DNA of 64,000 nt. Source: Limnephilus marmoratus. Taxonomy: Eukaryota > Arthropoda > Insecta > Trichoptera > Limnephilidae. Position numbers and translations under genes: made by a program. Shown here piece after piece: positions 33,501 to 48,500 of this stretch. Below the pieces are notes generated by a model. It ran no database searches. It had not been told where the DNA came from and saw only the letters and a program-made list of their open reading frames with translations. How positions within the stretch are numbered: the first letter of the stretch is position 1; each line of letters opens with the position of its first letter. The stretch spans positions 40,970,962 to 41,034,961 of the forward strand of contig OU862928.1 of NCBI GenBank assembly GCA_917880885.1, written 5' to 3'.

Positions 33501-36500
33501 CTGGTAAAATCTGTACCTCATGGGACCAAATGGAAAGTAGAAAAGGAATTATGACAGAATGAAGAAGGTTCTAAGAATCATAAAGAGAAGAATACAATAC
33601 TATGTAGAGAATTTAAAGCAAAGAGAAACTATAACAAAAAATTTATTGGCTTTTTTAAAAAGGCTTTAATGCCATTACCTTGAAATCAGCAAGGAGCCAG
33701 CTGGGAACTCTACAATTTCTTCCTTAATCTCCAAGTCATTATAGAAGGAGACAACATTGGGTTCGTTGTTCCTGTAGGTGCAGGTGGCGTTACCCAGTAG
33801 GCCCGCAGGGATTGCATCTTCCTCCTCTAGGAAGAAAATATTATGGTTTTATTAACACTTATTAAGAACAACAATAAAAAAAAAAACAGACTGAAACAAA
33901 CATTATAGGTTGAAGCAACAATTAAAATGTTTCTCTCAAGTCAGGTCCATAGCTTTGAAATTTGCCTTGACAGTCCCATAACAACATCCAATGTTTGTCA
34001 TCAACATCATAAATATTGACAATTTTTGTTGTGTTTCGAGCTTCCCGTGTTCGACAGAAAACAATTCCTAAACATTCTATCCCGGGTGAAGCGGGAAGGC
34101 AGGCGGGGGGGGAATAATTAATTTTTTGACAGATGCCGCGCAATGCGGTCGTGTATGGAGAAACGGAATGGCCTTTTGTGGTTATGTACAATGAGCGGGC
34201 ATAATCACGAGTTTAAAATATTATTATACCTAAATATAATATAAAAATAAAAAATTTTGATAATGAAATTATAATATATCAAATAATTATAATTATAATT
34301 AATTTTCTGATTCAAAATTTAAGTATATTAGATTTGTCAAAGAATTTGTATATAAAAATGCAAAAAGCAGTAATTTTAAATACATGTAGGATTACAAAAG
34401 ATTTTTTAAATATTTATATTGAGGGATCAGTAGGATTTATAGGTTCAATTAGAAATGCCACAGAGCCGAACCCTCTGATATGAAAATATCTGGAGTCGGT
34501 GAATTATATTCCCATTTGGTCTCCAGTAGGTTGACATGTTGTTCTTGTATTGTTTTGTATTTATAATACTTATATAGTGCAATTGCATAACGTGGATTCA
34601 CTAGATGATCATTTGGGGAAGTGTATGAAAGGGTTTAGTTTTTCCTTCTTTTTTTTTTTTTTTTTTTTTTGGGGGGGAAAATTTAACCCGGACATTTAAA
34701 TCTGGTGCGTATAATTATAATTATAATTAAATTAATTATAATAATAATTAATATTCAAAAAACTGTTTCTGAAAAAATAAGAAAATACACAGATTTAGGA
34801 AATGAGATTAAAAGAATTTGGCATTCTCGGACTATAAAAATATTACCATTTGTTATTTCGGCCACTGGCATAATACCTAGGAATCTGATTAAAAATTTAA
34901 GCATATTAGATTTGTCAAAGAATTTGTATATAAAAATGCAAAAAGCAGTAATTTTAAATACATGTAGGATTACAAAAGACTTTTCAAATATTTATATTGA
35001 GGGATCAGTAGGATTTATAGGTTCAATTAGAAATGCCACAGAGCCGAACCCTCTGATATGAAAATATCTGGAGTCGGTGAATTATATTCCCATTTGGTCT
35101 CTAGTGGGTTGACATGTTGTTCTTGTATTGTTTTGTATTTATAATACTTATTTAGTGCAATTGCATAGCGTGGATTCACTAGATGATCATTTGGGGAAGT
35201 GTATGAAAGGGGTGCGTAAATCTGGTGCGTTAAAAAAAAATTTACGCACTCTAAATTCTTAATAGTAACTTTAGGTCGTGCAATAATAGATATTAGTCGG
35301 AAATCTTTCCTGATAAATAAATATCTATTAAAATATCTGTGTTTTCTCCCTGATACATCTCTTTTTCATCAGAATGCATTTTAACATTGATATAAATGCC
35401 AAAAACATCAAACGTCAAGTGCTCATTGCTTAAGCATCAACACGTCCTTATCGCAGACCACAAGCCAAATTGTGTGTGATCACGCGAATTTCGCACCAAT
35501 CTTTCAACCGTGTTTAGTGTTTTAACAAACGGAGGAGACAGAAAACAAAAAATGTTTTAGTGACGTTTGAGGGATTATCACGGTAAATGTTTGAGCTTTG
35601 GACCTGCCTTTAAATTGGAAAACAACAAACTATGGTATCAATTTGTGTGTAATTTCCAATATTAATAAAACTTAAGACGTGTTGGGTATCTTCTTTGTGA
35701 TATCTTTCATGTTTTTAGCATTTACAGTAAACAAATAGCAGCAGACAAATTCAGTCAAATGTGGCTCTTATGGTCATGTTTCCATCAAGGGAGATTGAAA
35801 CCAAGTTTTTTAGGACCTTAAACAAAATGAGTAAAATAATCAAAGCAGTCTTTGAAATGGGGTAGAGGAAATGGCTCACCGCAAGAGACGCTTTTGCCGA
35901 CCCACTTTCCGGAGTCGCAGACAATCTTCCAAGTGGACTTCTCCCCCATTATGGCCGCGATGCACCTGAAGGTAACCTCCGTTCCGTGAGGATATCGCTG
36001 GTGTGAAGTTCCACTGGACGGAGAGCCGTCTCGGTAGATCAATGTTCCCTGGACCCTAGACGATCGAACAATGGATTATTTTTCAACGTAATCCTAACCA
36101 AGACTTTTTGTAAAAATATATAACTGTGACATTCCGACAAATACATAAAATACAACAGTGCATTGACAAATACATATTATGCACAAGGGCAAGCTTTCCT
36201 TACATAAAACACAAATCTAAAGCCAAAATAAAAGTTCATGCAAAAGGTCTAAAAACTTTGACATATTCCAATATTTGTGATTTAAAAATGCAATCTCCAT
36301 GAACTAAAAGAGACAATATTCAAGAAACAAAAAAAGCTATAACCAAATTAAAAACTAACAAACAAGCGGCCAGAAACAACCTAATTTCTAAAAATATTTA
36401 CAACATTCTGAACAAAGATATAAAAATTATGAAACTAAAACCAAATATTCACGAAATACTAGTTTAAAAAACGTCAGAGTCAAATTATAATTTGTCTAAT

Positions 36501-39500
36501 CATAAAGTGTGCTTGTAAACAAACATCCCAAGTGCTCAAAATTCTTAAGTTTATAGGCAAATAAATATTTTAAACCAATTTAAATCTAGGCAAAACACAA
36601 CGTCATGAACCCTGGCGACTCACCGTCAAGGTAACCTACTTGTCTCAAAAGTGATTGAATGGATTTAATGAAGATATGAGGTTTTGAAACATTCGATGGC
36701 ATGGCAATTTATGGAAGTAGATTTCTGCAATGAAACACCAATAATTTATCATAATTAATTAATTAGTTTCATAAACTTCAAAATATCTGTACGGTGCGGT
36801 AGTGATTTGTGCAAAAGGAAGATAAATTTATTATAAGTTGATGAAATGTGGTAAACTAAAAAGAGTTGTAAGATGATTACGAAGGAATGATAGACTGAAG
36901 AAGAAAATAGAAAATGGAACAGAAAGCCAAATTGTGAAGCTGAATGATAGAATGAAGTGATTTGATATGAGAATGAGAAATGATTGAGATAAAATAAATA
37001 AATGTGCAAGAAGGATGCAAAAGCAAAACACCCACTTTAAGCTGGTGCTCAATGATTCAGAGGTGCAAAGAAAAGACAGTGAAGAATGAAGAAAATGGAA
37101 AGAAGTAGATATGTTGGAGATATTATGAAATCGATAAAGATTATATAAAAATAAAGAAAGGTGCAATGAGATCAAATTGTCAAATCAATCAAACACACCT
37201 TTAGCTGGTGCTTTGTGAAGTTTGCCATAAAATAGAAGTGCCAAGTGGTGGTATTCAAAGAAAGTAGGGCTATTAGTATTAAAGAAAGCGTGACACGTGA
37301 GTGACCTTACCAGGGTTTAGCGTTGCGGAACGATTGGCTGCCCTTTAGACTGACCCGGCCACGGAAAGCAATCAAACAACCAACGTTTTGCAACTATCTT
37401 CATACTAGATCTTCCTCATGATACGACTTCATCGATGAAAGATGCTCTTTTTAACAATTTCCAAGTAAAAAAAGATACCAGCAAGATGATTAGACAATAA
37501 AAATCTAATAATAAAATTTGGAGTTCCACAAGGATCGTTATCGATACCAATCTTAATTCTTTTATGCATCATTTTCCGCTAAACTCTTCAACAAAATGAG
37601 TTTCTTTGAAAATTAAATAGAGGCATCTTTCATATGTAGTCCATCAAAACACAAATAGGTTTTATAAAAAAATATCATGAAAACATCAACATTTTTGAAG
37701 CACTATGAATGCTGCTAGCCAATTAATTTGAACAGGTTGTGATTGCAAAAGAAGCGAATAATTGTAGATTTTTAAAGTGTTACTTGACACATTGAGCACA
37801 AAAGCTCTTGCAGTGACTTTTTAATTGCAATATTTTGCAAAAACAATTTAACAATTTAGCAAAGTAAATTGAAGATGCGAAACAAGAGTTTCTTTGAAGA
37901 ATTGTAAAACAAAAGTTTAAGAAAATAATCGTAATCAAAAGGTCACACCAAGACAAATGATTGTGGAAATAAAATAATTGATCCCAACTGTTTTAAATAG
38001 AGCAGGGACTTTCCTACGTACCATTACACAATATCTAAAGCAACATCGCGTCAACATAACTTCAAAAGCAACAAAAAACAGACACTAACAAAAGCACAAT
38101 GCATCAGAAAATAAGAATTTTATTCAAGCTGAACATTTATAAAATCACTTATTCTTAAAATGTAGCAAATAGCTCACTCCAGGAGCACTCAAGAAATGAA
38201 TGGCAACAATTAAAAAGTTGAATTTTCTGGAATTAGGTTCCAAAATAAATAAAATAACTTTGGCCAAGACTACATTTCTTTAAGCTTAGACAATTCAATT
38301 TCAATCAAATGCTTTGTATATTATTTTAATACTAAAATATTTTAATTAAACATATTCATGTTAAATTCAATTTAATTAATTTCAGTAACAATGGGAAGGA
38401 CGTACATATTGTTTAGCTAAATTAATACTCCATAGAAAAATTATTGTAATATTTTTTAAACTGAAGAGTAAGAACTGAGAAATGCAGTCCAATACGCAAC
38501 CCCAGATAAAGTTGGGGAAGCAACCCCACAGGCTGTGCTGAAGTACCACAGAATAGGGATGCCTGGGTCCCTAGCACGGTCAATCGATAAAACCCTATAT
38601 CAATACGATATTGACTAAATCCGTCATCTGACAGTATTAATAGCCTAGCAACTGTACGGTTGAAATTTAAGAACCCTCGAGTACATCTCTGATGCCATGC
38701 CTTACGCAAAACCGTTTCTGTATGTGGAGTTTGTTACTAATCTACTTTTGTAATAGAACCGAATTGATGGTGTACTTAGACAAAAGATGGCGTTATTTAC
38801 GCTAACGGCTAGCGTGAGGAGCGTTGGCTGGCAGGCGTAAGTACTATTGAATTTGTAATTTTGTGAATTTCTCCGGGTATAGAGAGATGATAATATGAGT
38901 AATATTGTAAATGGCAGTAGTGAATAATAATACCACAACAATAAAATCATTCCGAAAGTGTTAAGTTATCAATTTGACCTTGCTAGGCCCCCTGGAGGTG
39001 CCTCGTTGAAGACAAGGGAACCAACCAGAATAAAGGTAAGTAGAAGACGATGACAAGGAAAAGTAGATTGATGAAAATGAAAACGTCTGATGAAGGTGGG
39101 TGCAGGAACGATGAAGTAATTTACCTTGCAGGAGGCCCACAGTCAGTCCCAGTTGAAGAAGAAGTGGGGTACTCCAGTTCATCAAAGTCTTCTCTCACAA
39201 TGTCTGAGCCCCCTCTGAAGTCTTGACCTTCGCGGATGTTGGAGATGTTTCCTATCCAGGGAATGAAAATTGGTAAAGTTACTAACATAACCATTACCAG
39301 CATTAATTACTGCTGATAGGTCTGTTTACCACAAACCATGTATTTCCTCATCTTCATGTTTTTAGACTTTGTCTTCATGTTTGTTGATTTCCTCTTCTTC
39401 ATGTTTTTAGAACTCATCTTAACGTTTGATGATTTCTACATCTTCATGTTTGTAGACTGTAGATTGTTGTATTGTTGTTAGGGGGCGTTCAAGTATTACG

Positions 39501-42500
39501 TAACGCAATTTTTGAAGATTTTTGACCCCCCCTCCCCCCCATGTAACGCGCCGTAACGTTTTTCCGTATCCTCCCCCCCCCCCGAAATATTATGTAACGT
39601 CTAAGTGACAATTTTTACCTGAAATTCACAATTAAGTTGCGCAAAGTACTGGAAAGTCGCTTAAATACCTTTTTTCTTGTTTTTTTTTTTTTTTTTTTTT
39701 TTTTTTAACTTTATTTATTCTCATTTCTTTGTACATATAATGTATAATAACAAATAGTATACATATAATAACATAATATATAATAAAAAATAGTATTAAC
39801 AAGAAATGAAAACCCACTAAGGCACTGCCTGAGTGTGGGTAATATTAAAACAAAATTATATTTCAAAGTACCCAAAGTATAAAATAAACTTAAAAAACAT
39901 ATAAAATATAAAGTTAGTATAAAAAGTTAGTATTACGTAGGTAGAAGAAGTGAAAAAAGATTTTTTCAACCATTATAAAAATAAAATAAAAATATGGAAA
40001 AAAAATGATTTTTGATTTTTTTTTTTTTTTTTTTTTTTTTTAGTTATTATAAAAAAATAAACAGAAAACATATTGTACTACAGTTTAGAAAATTATAGAA
40101 AGTGAGATGTAGTAGGATGGATAAATTTATAGAAAAAGCGTTTCAATATCTACATTATTCAACCATAATTTTACCTCTTTTACATATTTTATCATTTTAT
40201 TTATCATTTGAGTTTGTAGTGGTAGAAGGTTAAATGAACGAGGACCAATGAAACTGCTATGTGTCTGCAATAATTTAGTATTGGTTTGTGGGGTGTAAAA
40301 TATATTATTTATTCTTTTGCTCATTCTGTTTTCATTTATTTCGAAATTATTTTTGTTTTTGAATACATATTTCAAAGTTTGTAATATAAATAATTTACGT
40401 ATATTAAATATTTTAGTTTCTTTGTATAATAAGTTGGTCGAGAATGTTTTAGGTTTGTTATATATGACTTTAATTATGTGTTTTTGAATTATTTGTAGAG
40501 GCTTAATAAATGTATCAAGTACCACCCCATCCTATAATGCCATAAGTGATTGATGATTGCACCAGGGAAAAGTAGATCATTTTCAATTTTTCAATGTTTA
40601 GTACTTCCTTAAGTCTATAAAATATGTAGGTCAGATATCTTAATCGCATTTGCGGTGATAAATAAAACTAGAGATTTTGAGAACGAAAAGGGTTGCCAAC
40701 CTGGAAAATTTAATTCCCTAGTTTTTTATCTAAATAAAGAAAAACATGTTACGTAACGCATTGTTCGAACCCACCCCCCCTCGTAATACACAGTAACATT
40801 TCACAAGACCTCCCCCTCCCCCCCCCCCCCCCCCGAAGTGCGTTACGTAATACTTAAACGGCCCCTTACTTAATAATTTAGTAAAAACAAAGGAATACAG
40901 TACCTATTGCACTTCATTGTGTTGCTATTATACTATGAGCCTTACAATAAAAGTTGTGAATATTTTATTCAATTGATAAACGACCGTGCATGTGAAAAAC
41001 TTTCTAACTAAAAACTGAAAAAAAAAGGTTCACGGAAAGATTTATCTTATAAATGCTTATCCAAAGAGGGTTGTTTGTCTGTTGTGTACACTGCTAAAAA
41101 AATAATTCATCATCGGATTTCCGAGTTTTTCCAACGCAATTTGAATGTTCTGTATATTTCTTGTTTTTGAAGATTTCATAAAAACAATTACCATTATAGA
41201 AACTAGATAAAATTATCTTTCAGGTTTTTGTATTTGAAATATACTTTGTCATTTAAAAATCGCCACATTTTTAGCTTCAAATACGAAAAAATAGCTTAGC
41301 AAACATTTTTAATCAAAATGTAGAGAAATAAAAAAATAAAAATCAAAACACAGTCCCTTCATTTAATGAATTTGGAAAAAAAATTGTTAGTTCACATTTT
41401 TCTTGTTCATATTATGTATATTTTTTTAAATTTTAAAGTTTGCTGTTATCACAAAAATTAACAATAAAAAACTGACATTTTAATGCATTCCTTGCACATC
41501 TTAAAACATTAATTTCTTTTATACGTTTTATATTAGACATTTATGTTATAAAAAAACATCCCACTCAAGAGATTCTTAAAAAATAAACACACTGAAAAGC
41601 AATTTGAATATTAATACATATAACCAATAAAACCATTTCTGACAGATCAATTTAAAACATACGATTATTATATGATAACTTGACTAAAAATGACGAAAAA
41701 TAGCACAAATAAGTTGTAAATATAATATAGAATACACGAATATAATAAGAAATGAACCATTTTATGTAACAAAACACAATAAATAAATATCTACAAAAGC
41801 AATCATCCGCTGGGTAATTTGCGCAGACGCTGCTTTGGAGGCTTGCGCAATTGTTTTTTAGGTAAGGCCATATTATGAATGCAGTTCCACGGAGTTGTTC
41901 CAGGCTATAGAGTGAAATTGCCCTGATGATAGCCAACCTCTGACAGAAGAGGGATATCTTCCACTTCAAATGTTATAACAGTATTTCTTACCTTCAATAG
42001 ACTGACACGGTTCGGAGGGCCTCATCCTGATGTCCCCCAGAGTGCACTGCAGTACCGCCGGCGGGGAATATCCTCTCTCGCAGTGGATGGACACTGAGGA
42101 GCCGTGAGCGGTGGTCAGACCAGCTCTGTAGCCGGAGGAATATACTGCATGCTGGACTGCCGGTAGCTCGCATGGTGCTGATGGAATCGTTAATTCAGAG
42201 GCTTTATAAAAATTAGTTTTGTTTTTACTTTAAAAATTGTCGACAATTGAAAGATTCCCTCATTTTTTTTGTTTGTTATTTATTTTTGGGGTGTTTTGCT
42301 ACCTCCTTTAGCCAACTTTTCAGATGTGGTTTTAATAATCCAGAAACCTTCGCGAGGGTAGAAAGAAGGTATTTTGAAAATTTCAAACATTTCCTATACT
42401 TTATAGCAATGCATAGACAACTCACATACATAGAATCAGATTTTTATATATTATATAGATAAGATAATTACCTGGAATGCACTCAGGCATACTTGTGACT

Positions 42501-45500
42501 GCCCAATCACCATGCCAACATCTCAAGTTACTCGCTCCTTGCACATTGTATCTGGAATAGAAAAAAAAACATTACAGAACTGGTTAAAACTATAATCAAG
42601 ATAGAAATTAATTGAACCAAAGAAAAAACAGGAAAGACATTAGGTATACAATGACATTACAAAACATTAGGTATACAAAGACACATTGTAGAGATCTCAA
42701 AGAGGCAAGCAAAAGATACGGTAATTGCCATCCTTTCCATTTAGTACTGAACCGTCCAGAGTTGCGTGAGGTTGTTTGCTATCTCTAAACAAATTGCATT
42801 AACCCCGGGCTAATTTGTTCGATTTTCAGAACAACTCATATGTTTCTCACAGTCTCATTGAAATTGTTGTGTCACCCTCATATCATGGTTAGAAATATGA
42901 TTTAAACGGTGTTAGAAAGAGAAAACACCACGCTTTATATTCAGATTTAAAAGTTGACCGCAAAATAATTAAAATGTACACCTTTGTGAAACCAAAGTTC
43001 CGACCACAATTTGAAAAAAAGTTACGAAACTTTGGGTATTTTTTAATCATTTTTTTTTTCATGAAACGACAAAAAAGTAATATAACTATAGCGTTTATAA
43101 TACATTTGCGAAATAAAATATGTATGTTTTTTTTTATTTTTTTTGTTACCATTAATTTTAGTTTGAATAATTATAATTAATGGTAAGTTTTTTTTTTTTT
43201 TTTTTTTGTTACCATTAATTTTAGTTTGAATTTTAATTTGACGCACCAGATTTAAATGTCCGGGTTAAATTTTCCCCCCAAAAAAAAAAAAAAAAAAAAA
43301 AAAAAAGAAGGAAAAACTAAACCCTTTCATACACTTCCCCAAATGATCATCTAGTGAATCCACGTTATGCAATTGCACTATATAAGTATTATAAATACAA
43401 AACAATACAAGAACAACATGTCAACCTACTAGAGACCAAATGGGAATATAATTCACCGACTCCAGATATTTTCATATCAGAGGGTTCGGCTCTGTGGCAT
43501 TTCTAATTGAACCTATAAATCCTACTGATCCCTCAATATAAATATTTAAAAAATCTTTTGTAATCCTACATGTATTTAAAATTACTGCTTTTTGCATTTT
43601 TATATACAAATTCTTTGACAAATCTAATATGCTTAAATTTTGAATCAGATTCCTAGGTATTATGCCAGTGGCCGAAATAACAAATGGTAATATTTTTATA
43701 GTCCGAGAATGCCAAATTCTTTTAATCTCATTTCCTAAATCTGTGTATTTTCTAATTTTTTCAGAAACAGTTTTTTGAATATTACAGGAATTTGGAATAG
43801 CTACATCAATGATATAAGTTATTTTTTTAATTTTGTCATGTAAAACTATATCAGGTCTATTATGACTAATTGTTCTGTCTGTTAGTATAGTTTTATCATA
43901 ATATATTTTATAAAATTCATTTTCTATAAATGAATTTGGTTCATATTCATAATAAGGTACTACATTACGGCAATCAATCAAGTTATGTTTAATTACCAAA
44001 CTTTGGTGAATTATTTTTAAAACCTGATTGTGCCTAAATGTATACTCGGAAGGCGCTAATATAGAACATCCCGATATAATATGTTCTATAGTTTCGGGAA
44101 AAGCCAAACATTTTCTACATAAATCATCAATTTGATTTATATCTTTGATTATATGCTTTCTATAATTTTTAGTATTAATGACTCTATCTTGAATGGCAAG
44201 CATAAATCCTTCTATTTCTGCGCTCAACTCTCCAATACTCAACCATTTGTTTGACGAAAGTTTGTCAACATACGTTTGGTTGAGATAATTGAAGTGTTTT
44301 GCGTGAATAATTTTATTTGACCAGGAATCTAATAATTCCTGGTTAGTATTTATAAGAATGTTGGCATTCTCGTCATATAAATTTAAAGGTGTAATATTTC
44401 TATCTGCCTTGCAAATTATTTTGTGCATTTCTGAGCTATTAGCTTTCCTATGGAAAAAATTTCTAAGCATTTCTACCTGATTGTGTTTCAAAGATGTTAT
44501 TTTGACTACACCTCTACCTCCTAAATTTCTAGGTAAATTAATTCGTTCTATAGCTGAATTTGGATGATGGCAATTAAATTTTGTTAACGTAGTTCTAATT
44601 AATCGTTCTAAACTATCTAAATCTGTATTGGACCATTTAATTATGCCAAATGAGTACGTTAGTAGAGGTATTGCCCAAGTATTTATTGCTTTTACTAGAT
44701 TTTTAGCAGATAGATTGCATTTTAAAATTTTTCTGATCCTAGTTTGAAATTTAATCCTAATATCATTTTTAATACTAGTGTGATCTAATCTATTCGATTG
44801 CGGGTATCCTAAATATTTATAAACCTCATCCCCTTTCATACTTTGAATTTTGAAATTTCTAAATATACCCTCGTCTCCATCTACAATTTTGCCTTTCTCT
44901 ATATGGATAGTTTTACATTTATCTAAACCAAAAGTCATTTTAATATCATCTGAAAAAATTTTAACTACCTTAATCATTTTCTCTAAATTTGATTCAGAAT
45001 TTGAAAATAATTTTATATCATCCATATATAATAGATGTGAAACTATACTACTCTCTCTTGTATTACCCTTAATTTTTATTCCAAACTTGCTTTTAATTAA
45101 CATTTTAGAAAGGGGATTCAATGCTAAGCAAAACCAAAGAGGGCTCAATGAGTCTCCTTGAAAAATCCCTCTTTTTATTGAAATGCCCGGTACTACTATT
45201 TTCTTACCTTTTAAATTAACTAGCAAATCTGTATTCCAAAAGGACATAATATTTTTCAAAAAGCTAATTATAATTGGGTTAACTTTATATATTTTTAATA
45301 TTTTGATTAGCCACGAGTGCGGGACACTATCAAAAGCTTTTTGATAATCTATATAACAAGTATGTAAATTACGCTTTTGATTTTGAATTTGTTTTAAAAT
45401 TACAGAATCAATAACTAACTGTTCTTTACATCCCATATGTTTTCTGCGACAACCTTTTTGTTGTTCAGATAAAATATTTTTTTCATCCAAATGAGTATAT

Positions 45501-48500
45501 ATTAAATCTGTCAAGCAAGAGGTTAAAATTTTGTATATTGTCGGTAGACATGTAATGGGTCTATATTGAGAGGGATTATTAATATGTTCGCTTTTAGGCA
45601 ACATATAAGTAATGCCCTTAGTTAGAAAATTAGGAAAATTTTGAGGTTCTCTGACAAGTTTTGAAAGATTTTTTGCAAAAAGAGGATGTAAAGTAGTTAG
45701 ACGTTTGTACCAAAAATTATGTATCCAATCGCAACCCGTGGCTTTCCAATTATGAGTATTTTTTATAATTTTGGCTAACAATTCAACCGATATATCAGAA
45801 AAACTCATTTGTTCAATGTCTGAACAATTGAGTTCTTCATTTTCTATCCAGTTACCTGCCTCATTATGTTTTATATCTTTACTCCAAATGTTTGTCCAAA
45901 AATCGCGCATATCTGATTCAGATGGCAACGGAATATTATTATTCGAAATAATATTCTGTTTATCGTCAAGTTTGGAATAAAATATTTTCTCATTTTTCTG
46001 AAATAATCTATTATTATTTCTTTTATTATACGTATAATTATATCTTTTTAATCTACTAGCTTTTACACCTAATTTTTGTTTTAATAAATCTAATAAATCA
46101 TTGATTATATTTTCATTATTATTACTACCAATGCTATAACCAAATTTTCTCCCAATTTCATCTACATATCTCAAAATATTCCTACTTCTATTTCCATTTT
46201 TATATTCAATTACTCTAGCTATACTACTTCTTAAAAATACTACATCATTTTCTAATCTAATCTGCCATTCTGGTTTACTATAACTATATGATCTATCATC
46301 AGAGGACATTAATTTAACTCCTAACTTATTACATATAGTGATAGCACTAGCGTACACTATTGTATGAAGATCTAAAAAACTAATATCGTCAAATATTATT
46401 TTTGGTAAAATTAAATTATTTAATTCAGAAATTAATTTAGATAATTTCTTTGACGTATGCAATTTTGGTAATTTTGGTCTAACTGTGGGCTCTATATCTA
46501 TATATCTATTTATATTATTTTGAAGCAAGTTAGCTAATTCTATTACATTATCATCTAGTAAGTTTAAATTTGCAATATTGATGTCCCTAAGATTATGAAT
46601 AATGTCTAAGTTATTTGAATCTACTCTAATATCATTGGATTCTTCTACTAGAATATTATCTAAACTATCTTCATTCAATGCATCTAATATAACATTACTA
46701 CTCGTATTAATTTGATCTAAATTATTCTCCAATTGCAATCTATCTGCTACTTCTTTTCTTATCTGATTTAATGTTACTACAGGAATTAAATTATTTTTGA
46801 AAATTGACCTTTTTTGGTCAGCTAATCTTTGTTCGTTTACTTGGGCAACCGGATAATTTTGTGAGAAAAGTACATGTAATTTTTTCCTATACAATAAAAT
46901 ATCTGTTTCTAGTTTAGTTACATAAAAATATGAACGAACGATGAACATATTGACATCGTTCGTCCATTTCATACGCTGCCTAGGAATACCTGCTTTTGTT
47001 TTTTGGGGTCTCAGATTATCAATGTTCATCTGTATAGATGACATAATAAACCCATTTTCATTTCCGTTGGTCGAAAATGACATTGTGTCACCTTTCAAAA
47101 CAACTTGGAAATGATTTATTAATTATTATTAATTCCTACATTCCAGTAACCAAGCAACTGTCGTCGTTACCTAGTGTCAACAAATAGTTTTCAATATCTC
47201 CAAATTAAATATTTTAATGTAAACTACCCTTCAATACTACAAATCTATAATATATATTATATTGTAGAATAATGTTATCAAAATAAAATATATAATTAAA
47301 TTTACCTACAAAATATATTTCAACGTAATCTCAAAATATAGTTGTTTACCTTGGTTACTGAAGTCCTCACAAAAGGCAAAATTTATATTGTATTTATTTA
47401 CCTAAATATCCTACGGTTCACTGGCAGTTTATTTATTACGTTATCTAATATACTTATTTTCAAATATTTATATGTTTTGGGATCAAAGCTAATTCTTTTC
47501 TATCTGATACAATAAAAAAATCAGAGAGCTAAAATACAAGTAAACGTCAAGGCTTGCGTTGCTAAGCAACCTTTAAATGCACCAGATTTAAATGTCCGGG
47601 TTAAATTTTCCCCAAAAAAAAAAAAAAAAAAAAGAAGGAAAAACTAAACCCTTTCATACACTTCCCCAAATGATCATCTAGTGAATCCACGTTATGCAAT
47701 TGCACTATATAAGTATTATAAATACAAAACAATACAAGAACAACATGTCAACCTACTAGAGACCAAATGGGAATATAATTCACCGACTCCAGATATTTTC
47801 ATATCAGAGGGTTCGGCTCTGTGGCATTTCTAATTGAACCTATAAATCCTACTGATCCCTCAATATAAATATTTAAAAAATCTTTTGTAATCCTACATGT
47901 ATTTAAAATTACTGCTTTTTGCATTTTTATATACAAATTCTTTGACAAATCTAATATGCTTAAATTTTGAATCAGATTCCTAGGTATTATGCCAGTGGCC
48001 GAAATAACAAATGGTAATATTTTTATAGTCCGAGAATGCCAAATTCTTTTAATCTCATTTCCTAAATCTGTGTATTTTCTAATTTTTTCAGAAACAGTTT
48101 TTTGAATATTACAGGAATTTGGAATAGCTACATCAATGATATAAGTTATTTTTTTAATTTTGTCATGTAAAACTATATCAGGTCTATTATGACTAATTGT
48201 TCTGTCTGTTAGTATAGTTTTATCATAATATATTTTATAAAATTCATTTTCTATAAATGAATTTGGTTCATATTCATAATAAGGTACTACATTACGGCAA
48301 TCAATCAAGTTATGTTTAATTACCAAACTTTGGTGAATTATTTTTAAAACCTGATTGTGCCTAAATGTATACTCGGAAGGCGCTAATATAGAACATCCCG
48401 ATATAATATGTTCTATAGTTTCGGGAAAAGCCAAACATTTTCTACATAAATCATCAATTTGATTTATATCTTTGATTATATGCTTTCTATAATTTTTAGT

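Noticed and set aside
36755..37175. Overlapping Phe/Leu/Ser-rich ORFs suggesting a membrane protein
   Set aside because: Reverse of a purine-rich, AT-rich intron segment; no start context, no homology pattern, two frames equally open.
44850..45161. Plus-strand ORFs inside the retrotransposon copies (also 45771, 49177, 50098)
   Set aside because: Antisense shadows of the 1208-codon ORF, identical in both copies only because the copies are identical.
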